Positions 6,738 to 13,171 of a stretch of 23,288 nucleotides of DNA are shown here, one piece after another. The DNA comes from an uncultured Oscillospiraceae bacterium. GTDB taxonomy: Bacteria > Bacillota > Clostridia > Oscillospirales > Oscillospiraceae. The stretch spans positions 1 through 23,288 of the forward strand of contig CAAGBT010000091.1 of assembly GCA_900768135.1 (NCBI GenBank). Direction: 5' to 3'. How positions within the stretch are numbered: position 1 is the first letter of the stretch; every line of letters starts with the position of its first letter. The position numbers and the translations under genes were made by a program. The notes under the pieces were generated by a model. It ran no database searches. It saw nothing but the letters and a program-made list of their open reading frames with translations, and had not been told where the DNA came from.

Positions 6738-7745
6738 TTATAGAAGCAATACGCCTGCGTCCTCGCAGACCTTCTGCGTTTCCTTGTCCCAGAGGGAGGC
6801 CTGAACCTCGCCGATGTGCGCCGTGCCGATCAGCAGCATGCAAAGTCTGCTCTGGCCGATGCCGCCGCCCATCGTGAGGGGCAGCTCGCCCGCAAGCAGC
6901 ATCCTGTGGAAGGGGAGCGTGCGGCGGTCATCGCAGCCGGCGATGGTCAGCTGCGCGTCGAGCGACTTGGGATCGACGCGGATGCCCATGGAGGAGATCT
7001 CGAAGGCGTGACCGAGAACTTCGTTCCAGTAGAGGATATCGCCGTTGAGATCCCAGTCGTCATAGTCGGGAGCGCGGCCATCGTGCTTGATGCCGGACTT
7101 CAGCACCTTGCCGATCTGCATCACGAAGACGACGCCCTTCTGCTTGCAGATCTCGTCCTCGCGCTGCTTGGGCGTCAGGTCGGGGTAGAGATCCTCCAGC
7201 TCCTGCGTGGTGATAAAGAAGACCTCGCGGCCAAGCTTGGTGCGCAGGGAGGGGAAGGCGATGTTCAGCGCGTCGCTCGTCTCGCTGATGGCGCCGACGA
7301 TGTCGCGCACGGTGCGCTTGAGATAGTCAACGTTGCGGTCATCGGCGGAGATGACCTTCTCCCAGTCCCACTGGTCCACGTAGATGGAGTGGAGGTTATC
7401 GACCTCTTCGTCGCGGCGGATGGCGTTCATATCGGCAAACAGACCCTTGCCGACGTTGAACTGATAGCGCTTGAGCGCGAGACGCTTCCACTTGGCCAGC
7501 GACTGCACCACCTGCGCGTTCGCACCGACGTCGGGAATGTCAAATCCGACCGGACGCTCTACGCCGTTCAGGTTGTCGTTCAGACCGGAGTTTTCCTCCA
7601 CGAACAGCGGGGCGGAGACCCGGCGCAGATTCAGTGCATTGCTCAAATTGACCTGGAAGTTACTCTTGATGAATTCGATGGCGCGCTGCATTTCATAAAC
7701 AGACAGCGGGGTATGATAGCCTTGCGGGATATAGGATCTGCTCAT
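6738..7745 (-). CDS. asnA: Aspartate-ammonia ligase (asparagine synthetase A)
   Basis: A 335-residue AsnA, which makes asparagine from aspartate, ammonia and ATP through a beta-aspartyl-AMP intermediate. It has a class II aminoacyl-tRNA-synthetase fold related to AspRS. Recognisable blocks include VSAPLFVEENSGLNDNLNG, RPVGFDI, KWKRLALKRY, HSIYVDQWDWEKV and the C-terminal GGGIGQSRLCMLLI (class II motif 3 type). Length matches the family (about 330). AAGGAG lies about ten bases before the ATG. It is a single-gene transcript with its own promoter and terminator. No AsnC-type regulator or T-box is visible in its 5' region. Confidence 0.97.
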   Translation of the reverse strand: MSRSYIPQGYHTPLSVYEMQRAIEFIKSNFQVNLSNALNLRRVSAPLFVEENSGLNDNLNGVERPVGFDIPDVGANAQVVQSLAKWKRLALKRYQFNVGKGLFADMNAIRRDEEVDNLHSIYVDQWDWEKVISADDRNVDYLKRTVRDIVGAISETSDALNIAFPSLRTKLGREVFFITTQELEDLYPDLTPKQREDEICKQKGVVFVMQIGKVLKSGIKHDGRAPDYDDWDLNGDILYWNEVLGHAFEISSMGIRVDPKSLDAQLTIAGCDDRRTLPFHRMLLAGELPLTMGGGIGQSRLCMLLIGTAHIGEVQASLWDKETQKVCEDAGVLLL

Positions 7746-7778
7746 GCCGGTTTCACTCCTTTGAAAAAATATGCGCTT

Positions 7779-7807
7779 ATTATAATCACATATATTAACG
7801 ATTTCAA
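7779..7807 (-). promoter_or_regulatory. Promoter of asnA
   Basis: Read leftward: -35 TTGAAA (7807-7802), 17-base spacer, -10 TATAAT (7784-7779), about 33 bases before the ATG. Confidence 0.8.
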
Positions 7808-7895
7808 TAGTGAAATTTTAAGGAAAACGACTTGCAAAACAGTTTTTTTTTGGCAACACGAACAGCGCACGCGCTCCGAGGAGCGTTTTTCCCCG

Positions 7896-7924
7896 TTGCA
7901 ATCTTGCCGTGTGCGTGGTAAACT
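7896..7924 (+). promoter_or_regulatory. Promoter of the salvage/envelope gene run
   Basis: -35 TTGCAA (7896-7901), 17-base spacer, -10 TAAACT (7919-7924). The predicted leader is only about 35 bases, too short for a riboswitch. Confidence 0.55.
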
Positions 7925-7965
7925 TTATCCTGAGTTATCATGTGAAGAAGAGGAGAACTGCTGGT

Positions 7966-9267
7966 ATGAAAACTTTATTTACGGGGGCGGACATCCTTGT
8001 GCGCGGTGAAGACGGTTACCAGACGCTGCACAATGCATACCTTGGCGTGAATGGAGTATTGATCGATTACATTGGAACAGAGCGCCCCGCCGCGTCCTAT
8101 GAGCGGGAGAAAGATATGCGCGGCAGGCTTCTGATGCCGGGACTCGTCAACTGCCACAGCCATATTGCCATGACGCTCATGCGCGGCGTCGGCAGCGGGC
8201 TGCCGCTGCAGGACTGGCTGTTTAAGGCGATCTTCCCGATTGAGGACAGGCTGGTGCGCGAGGATATTGCTGCGGCGAGCCGGTTTGCTCTGCTGGAGAT
8301 GATCGCGGGCGGCACGACGAGCTTTTCCGATATGTACTTTTTCCCCGAGGAGACCGTTTGGGCGGTCGAGGAGGCGGGCGTCAAGGCGAACCTGAACCGC
8401 TGCGTGCAGTGCTTTGACGAAAACCAGACCGTGGAGCAGAACACACAGATCCCCGAATCGCTGGCGCTTTTTGAAAAGTATCACGGCGCGGCGGACGGCC
8501 GTATCCGCATCGACTTTTCCATCCACGCAGAGTATACCTGCAAGAGCCATATCGTGAGGGCGTACAGCAGCCTCTGCCGCGAAAGGGGCGGGCGGATGCA
8601 TATCCACCTCTCTGAAACCGCGCGCGAGCAGCGCGAGTGCGTGGAACGCTACGGCAAAACGCCGGCGGAATGGTTTGAGTCCCTTGGCACGTTCGATAGC
8701 CCGACGGCTGCGGCGCACTGTGTCTTCGTCACGGAGAGCGACATGGATATCCTCAAAGCGCACGGCGTGAGCGTTGCGCACAACCCCACCTCAAACCTGA
8801 AGCTCGGCAGCGGCTTTGCGCCCATCCGCCGCATGATGGACAAGGGTATCAACGTCACGCTCGGAACCGACGGAACGGCCAGCAACAATAACCTAAATAT
8901 GTTCGAGGAGATGCACCTTGCCGAGATCATTCACGACGGGTATCATCACGATCCCACGCATATCGCCGCCGGCGAGGTACTCGACATGGCCACCGTCAAT
9001 GGCGCAAAGCTTCAGGGACGCGGCGATACCGGCGTGCTTGAGGTCGGAAAACGAGCGGATATCATTGCCATCGATCTCAGCCGACCGCACCTGTATCCCA
9101 ATTTTGATACCGCCGCGCTCATCACCTGCTCGGCGCAGGCGAGCGACGTTTGCATGACGATGGTGGACGGCAGGACCCTGTACGAAAACGGCGAATTCAA
9201 GACGCTGGACGCAGAGAGGGTGCGCGCCGATATGGAGCGCGCCGTCGAGCGGCTTTACAGAAAGTGA
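7966..9267 (+). CDS. mtaD: 5'-methylthioadenosine/S-adenosylhomocysteine-type deaminase
   Basis: A 433-residue amidohydrolase that hydrolyses the 6-amino group of adenosine derivatives such as methylthioadenosine, S-adenosylhomocysteine or 5'-deoxyadenosine to the inosine form. The active site of the Thermotoga TM0936 type is complete: metal ligands H64 and H66 (NCHSH), H214 with acid E217 (HIHLSE), H251 (AAHCVF) and D302 (GTDGTASNNN). AGGAG lies ten bases before the chosen ATG; the frame extends upstream to 7909 without a better site. It is the first gene of a tight run with an MtnA-like isomerase and a class II aldolase, which suggests 5'-deoxy or 5'-methylthio nucleosides are the relevant substrates. 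Sequence alone does not separate these substrates. Confidence 0.9.
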   Translation: MKTLFTGADILVRGEDGYQTLHNAYLGVNGVLIDYIGTERPAASYEREKDMRGRLLMPGLVNCHSHIAMTLMRGVGSGLPLQDWLFKAIFPIEDRLVREDIAAASRFALLEMIAGGTTSFSDMYFFPEETVWAVEEAGVKANLNRCVQCFDENQTVEQNTQIPESLALFEKYHGAADGRIRIDFSIHAEYTCKSHIVRAYSSLCRERGGRMHIHLSETAREQRECVERYGKTPAEWFESLGTFDSPTAAAHCVFVTESDMDILKAHGVSVAHNPTSNLKLGSGFAPIRRMMDKGINVTLGTDGTASNNNLNMFEEMHLAEIIHDGYHHDPTHIAAGEVLDMATVNGAKLQGRGDTGVLEVGKRADIIAIDLSRPHLYPNFDTAALITCSAQASDVCMTMVDGRTLYENGEFKTLDAERVRADMERAVERLYRK

Positions 9268-9277
9268 GAGAGACGAT

Positions 9278-10342
9278 ATGGAAAGAGCAGACAAAGACCT
9301 TGCCTTTCTGCTGCGCTATGAGAACGTTGCGTGGTTTGAAGACGGCAAGGTGCGCATTCTGGACCGGCGCGTATACCCGGCGAAGATCGAATTCGTCACC
9401 TGCCGCACGCATGGCGAGGTCGCGCAGGCCATCACCGATATGGTAACGCAGAGCGCGGGTCCCTATACCGCCGTGCCGATGGGCATGGCGCTCGCGGCGT
9501 GGGAGTGCCGCGGCAAACCGGCAGACGAGCAGATGGAATACCTCAAGCAGGCGGCGTATACCATCTCCCACGCCCGCCCCACGACGCAAAAGCGCATGGG
9601 ACTTCTCTGCGACATCTGCCTCAAGGAAGCAGAGCGCGCACTTTCAGCGGGGGAGAACGTGGCGGAAGCCATTAAGAATAAGACCATCGAGCTCAACAAT
9701 GTGCGCTATAACAGAATGGCGAAAATCGGCTCATACTTAGTCGATATGTTCCCCGATAACGGCACGGTGATGACGCACTGCTTTGCCGAGACCATCGTCG
9801 GCACGATGCTGCGCGAGTGCCGGAATCGCGGTAAGAATATCCGGCTGTTCTGCCCGGAGACGCGCCCGTATTTTCAGGGCGCGCGCCTGACGGCGTCCGT
9901 CTGCCGCGACATGGGCTTTGATGTGACGGTCATCTCTGACAATATGCCGGCATTTGTCATGCAGAAGGAAAAGGTGGACGTCTTCACCACGGCGGCGGAC
10001 GCCATCTGCTGCGACGGTCACGTTGTCAACAAGGTCGGCACGTTCCAGAACGCCATCGTCGCAAAGTATATGGGGATCCCGTATTTCGTCACCGGCGCGC
10101 CCGATCAGGGACACAAAACAGTGGACAGCGTTCACATCGAAATGCGCGACCCGAACTTTACGCTCCAGGCCATGGGTGTACGCACGGCGATGGAGGGCGT
10201 GAAGGGCTACTATCCCGCTTTCGATATCACGCCGCCGCATCTTGTCTCGGGCGTCGTGACCGACCTTGGTATTTATTCTCCCTACGATCTGCACCGCTAT
10301 TTTACGGACGGCAGCATCGGCAGGGACAATCTGGTGATCTGA
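9278..10342 (+). CDS. mtnA: MtnA-like (methylthio/deoxy)ribose-1-phosphate isomerase
   Basis: A 354-residue member of the eIF2B-alpha/MtnA superfamily, which opens a 5-substituted ribose-1-phosphate to the ribulose-1-phosphate ketose. The two catalytic residues align by motif: C168 in MTHCFAET and D241 in TTAADAICCDG, followed by the HVVNKVGTFQ block. The ISHARPTT segment corresponds to the conserved arginine loop. It is divergent: the RGAPAIG phosphate-binding motif of standard MtnA is replaced by YTAVPMGMALAAWE, so the preferred substrate may be 5-deoxyribose-1-phosphate or another pentose phosphate. It starts ten bases after the deaminase gene and its stop abuts the aldolase ATG. A ribose-1,5-bisphosphate isomerase is the main alternative, but the aldolase neighbour argues against it. 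Confidence 0.82.
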   Translation: MERADKDLAFLLRYENVAWFEDGKVRILDRRVYPAKIEFVTCRTHGEVAQAITDMVTQSAGPYTAVPMGMALAAWECRGKPADEQMEYLKQAAYTISHARPTTQKRMGLLCDICLKEAERALSAGENVAEAIKNKTIELNNVRYNRMAKIGSYLVDMFPDNGTVMTHCFAETIVGTMLRECRNRGKNIRLFCPETRPYFQGARLTASVCRDMGFDVTVISDNMPAFVMQKEKVDVFTTAADAICCDGHVVNKVGTFQNAIVAKYMGIPYFVTGAPDQGHKTVDSVHIEMRDPNFTLQAMGVRTAMEGVKGYYPAFDITPPHLVSGVVTDLGIYSPYDLHRYFTDGSIGRDNLVI

Positions 10343-10945
10343 ATGGAACAAAACCTGTACATTCTCCGTCAGGAGATCGTGGACAAATCGCTTCAGGCCT
10401 TCCGGGAGGGACTGTTTTCCGGTACAAGCGGCAACATGAGCTGCCGCATCGCGCCTGATGAAATGCTCATCACGCCGACGTCCGTGCGCTATGAGGAGCT
10501 GCGCGCGCAGGATATTGTGCGTATGAAGCTCGACGGCACGGTGCTTGAAGGCGCGCTGCGCCCTTCAAGCGAATGGCGTATGCACGCCGCCGTTTACCGC
10601 GCATACGGCGAAACGAACGCCGTGTTCCATACGCACTCGCCCTATGCCACGGCCTTTGCCGTTGTGCGCAGGAGCATCCCGGCCGTGCTGATCGAGACGC
10701 GCATTTTCCTTGGCGGCGAGGTACGCTGCGCACCCTATGCAGCGCCCGGCACGGAGGCTGTCGGCGAGAATGCCGTTCCCGCGCTCAGGGGGCGCGGCGG
10801 CTGCACGCTGGCGAACCACGGCGTGCTGGCCGTGGGAGAGGATCTTGCGCAGGCGTATCTGCGCGCGGAATACATCGAGGACACCGCGAAGATCTGCACG
10901 CTTTCCCGCGCGCTCGGCACGCCTGTGGAGCTGGAAGCACTTTGA
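10343..10945 (+). CDS. Class II aldolase (fuculose-phosphate-aldolase-like)
   Basis: A 200-residue zinc aldolase of the FucA/AraD family. It has the NMSCR phosphate loop after GTSGN (27-31), the catalytic acid E77 in SSEWRMH, zinc ligands H96 and H98 (HTHSP) and H159 in LANHGVLAVG. Family members split ketose-1-phosphates into dihydroxyacetone phosphate and an aldehyde. With the MtnA-like gene directly before it (TGA then ATG without a gap), the likely substrate is 5-deoxyribulose-1-phosphate or 5-methylthioribulose-1-phosphate, giving acetaldehyde or methylthioacetaldehyde. It is unlikely to be the dehydratase MtnB of the methionine salvage route, because no mtnC/mtnD/mtnW-type genes are present, but fold similarity makes this a residual alternative. 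Confidence 0.87.
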   Translation: MEQNLYILRQEIVDKSLQAFREGLFSGTSGNMSCRIAPDEMLITPTSVRYEELRAQDIVRMKLDGTVLEGALRPSSEWRMHAAVYRAYGETNAVFHTHSPYATAFAVVRRSIPAVLIETRIFLGGEVRCAPYAAPGTEAVGENAVPALRGRGGCTLANHGVLAVGEDLAQAYLRAEYIEDTAKICTLSRALGTPVELEAL

Positions 10946-10987
10946 TAACGACCCTGCGGCGCTGAACCGCACAAGGAGACAATGCCA

Positions 10988-13171
10988 ATGAAATCTATCC
11001 TGAAAAAGGACCGCGTTCTGGTCATCCTCGCCCTGCTGGGGCTGCTTGCCTCGCTGTTTCCGCTTGGAAGCCGCATTCGGGCGGAGGAAAACAACAAATA
11101 CTATGATATTATCCTCGATTATTCGAGCCTGCGCGCCATGGCGCGCCAGTCCTCGCAGACTGAGGACGAGTGGCTCGACCTGTTCCGCTCGCTGGGCGTG
11201 GACAAGGTCGCCCTCGGCGAAGCCAGCGCGATGAATCTGAGCCAGAGCGCGGCGATCCCCGTTCATACGATGACGGTGAAAAAGGCGATGGAGAGCTACG
11301 GCTGGGAGGCGAACTACCCCGCCGAGGTCGCCGGCTGGTTGCGCGGCAGCACCGATGTGAGCGATTCCATCATCTGTACGGATACGGCTGCCGCTTATGA
11401 ATGGATCCTGGCGGCTTATCATGACCGCTTCGACGGCTTTTCTGCCAAAACCTGCCTGGAAGGGGAACACGGCTTCATTTTTCTCCAGCAGCAGGCAAAC
11501 GGAATGAAGGGCGAAAAGCTGCTGGAGCTGTGCCTTGGCATCTGGCCGGATACGGCTGCGATGATGGAAGCCCACGGCTTTCAGATCATTCCGCGCACCG
11601 TGACGCAGAAGGATATGAACGGCACGCGCTTTGCCGAGAGCTATATCGAGGTGCTGCGGCACTACAATGCGCCCTACTTTTTGAACAGCGGGGAAGAGCT
11701 GGTCGGCTATGAGAGCGAAGAGGGCTGGGCGATGCTCAAGCAGTATCTGAACGAGAGCGGCGCGGGCGTCGGTATGTTCGAGCAGAACGACCAGAGCCAG
11801 AACCTTGTCTGGCCCGGCATCGAGGAGCTGCTGAACGACACGGGCTACCGCGGCCTTCGCGTGTTCAACGAGTGGGCCTATATCCAGAACCGCTACCAGT
11901 ACTGCGGCTACGAAGGCCCGGAGGAGATCACGAATACATTCTTCCGCGCCATTGCCGAGCGCAACTGCAAGGTCATCTTCATGAAGATGATCCTTGAGCC
12001 GGACAACGACATCAGCTGGGATGCGGAGGAGGAAGAGTGGACTTATATCACCGATCCGGCGGACTATGAAAAAATGCTCGCCGATCTTGACACGCGCCTT
12101 GTCCCGCTGGGCTATACGCACGCAACGGTTCCCGCCATGAAACTCGGCGAGCCGTCCGCAGCGCTGAAGATCCTGCAGGGTGTGGGTACGGCGGCGCTCA
12201 TCGTGCTGCTGCTTGACCTGTTCTTCTTTATGGACCGGCGCTGGAAGTATGGCCTGCTGCTTCTCGGCACGCTTGGATTTACCGGCCTTGCCCTGCTCAA
12301 GCCGACCATGTTCCGCGTGCTCCTGTCCATGTCCGGCGGTATTGTCATGCCGGCGCTTGCGGCGGTGGGCCTTTGCCGCGTGCTGGCGGAAAAGCGCAGA
12401 GCGCAGCCTCGGGCGGCGTTCGGCGGTGTTCTCGGCTATGCGCTCGGCGCATCGCTGCTGACCATCCTTACGGCGTTTCTCGGCTCGCTGCTCGCGTCGT
12501 CGGCGCTCTCGCAGCTTTCCTATATCATCGAGATCGATCTTTACCGCGGTGTGAAGATCATGCAGCTCATTCCCATTGCGCTGTTCATGCTCGGCTACCT
12601 TCTGGTTTACGCCTACGAGGAGACCGGCGCGCGCGATGCCGTTCTCGCCCATGCGGGGCAGCGCGGAGAAAAGCACCGCGTAAAGCGCTTCAACGCCTAT
12701 TTCGCGCAGCTGATGAAAACGCCCATGCAGCTGGGGTGGTTCCTTGCGGTCGTGGTCATTGCAGTGGCGGCGGCGTTCCTGCTGCTGGTGCTCGTTTACT
12801 ATATGTACCGCACCGGCAATTCCACCACCACGTCCGCCAGTGAGCTTCAGTTCCGCAACTTCCTGGAAAATACGCTCATCGCCCGCCCGCGCACCAAGGA
12901 GATGCTCATCGGCTGGCCAATGCTGATGCTTTTCGTTTGGTCGCTGCGCCGCCGGATGAAATTCCTGCCGATGCTCTTCGGCATGGGGATGAGCATCGGG
13001 CTTGTGAGCGTGGTCAATACCTTCCTGCATATCCGCACGCCGTTTCTGCTCAGCCTGCTGCGCACCGGCTGGGGAATGCTTTTCGGCCTGCTCATCGGCG
13101 CGGCCGCCGTTGTCCTGGCGGAGGGAATCTATCGCCTGGTGCGCAGGATCTGCGGGGTGGACAATGTATAA
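10988..13171 (+). CDS. DUF5693-family membrane protein
   Basis: A 727-residue protein. An N-terminal membrane anchor (about residues 8-30: RVLVILALLGLLASLFPLG) leads to an extracytoplasmic region of about 370 residues, followed by a C-terminal block of roughly eight to nine membrane helices. This two-part layout and its place directly before csaB match the DUF5693 family of Clostridia, whose role is unknown but probably in cell-envelope polymer assembly. The start at 10988 has GGAG nine bases upstream; an ATG two codons earlier is too close to it. The end overlaps the next start by eight bases, so the two proteins are probably made together. The family name is recalled, not searched. Confidence 0.78.
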   Translation: MKSILKKDRVLVILALLGLLASLFPLGSRIRAEENNKYYDIILDYSSLRAMARQSSQTEDEWLDLFRSLGVDKVALGEASAMNLSQSAAIPVHTMTVKKAMESYGWEANYPAEVAGWLRGSTDVSDSIICTDTAAAYEWILAAYHDRFDGFSAKTCLEGEHGFIFLQQQANGMKGEKLLELCLGIWPDTAAMMEAHGFQIIPRTVTQKDMNGTRFAESYIEVLRHYNAPYFLNSGEELVGYESEEGWAMLKQYLNESGAGVGMFEQNDQSQNLVWPGIEELLNDTGYRGLRVFNEWAYIQNRYQYCGYEGPEEITNTFFRAIAERNCKVIFMKMILEPDNDISWDAEEEEWTYITDPADYEKMLADLDTRLVPLGYTHATVPAMKLGEPSAALKILQGVGTAALIVLLLDLFFFMDRRWKYGLLLLGTLGFTGLALLKPTMFRVLLSMSGGIVMPALAAVGLCRVLAEKRRAQPRAAFGGVLGYALGASLLTILTAFLGSLLASSALSQLSYIIEIDLYRGVKIMQLIPIALFMLGYLLVYAYEETGARDAVLAHAGQRGEKHRVKRFNAYFAQLMKTPMQLGWFLAVVVIAVAAAFLLLVLVYYMYRTGNSTTTSASELQFRNFLENTLIARPRTKEMLIGWPMLMLFVWSLRRRMKFLPMLFGMGMSIGLVSVVNTFLHIRTPFLLSLLRTGWGMLFGLLIGAAAVVLAEGIYRLVRRICGVDNV

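Noticed and set aside
7872..7890. CGCTCC/GGAGCG hairpin plus TTTTT upstream of the deaminase promoter
   Set aside because: It looks like a weak terminator, but no rightward gene lies upstream and the predicted start is downstream of it, so I assign no function.
7924..7966. A SAM or SAH riboswitch before the deaminase gene
   Set aside because: The predicted leader is only about 35 bases and has no such fold.
6816..8009. Open plus-strand frame antisense to asnA
   Set aside because: It crosses the asnA promoter and the next promoter and has no recognisable domain; asnA is unmistakable.
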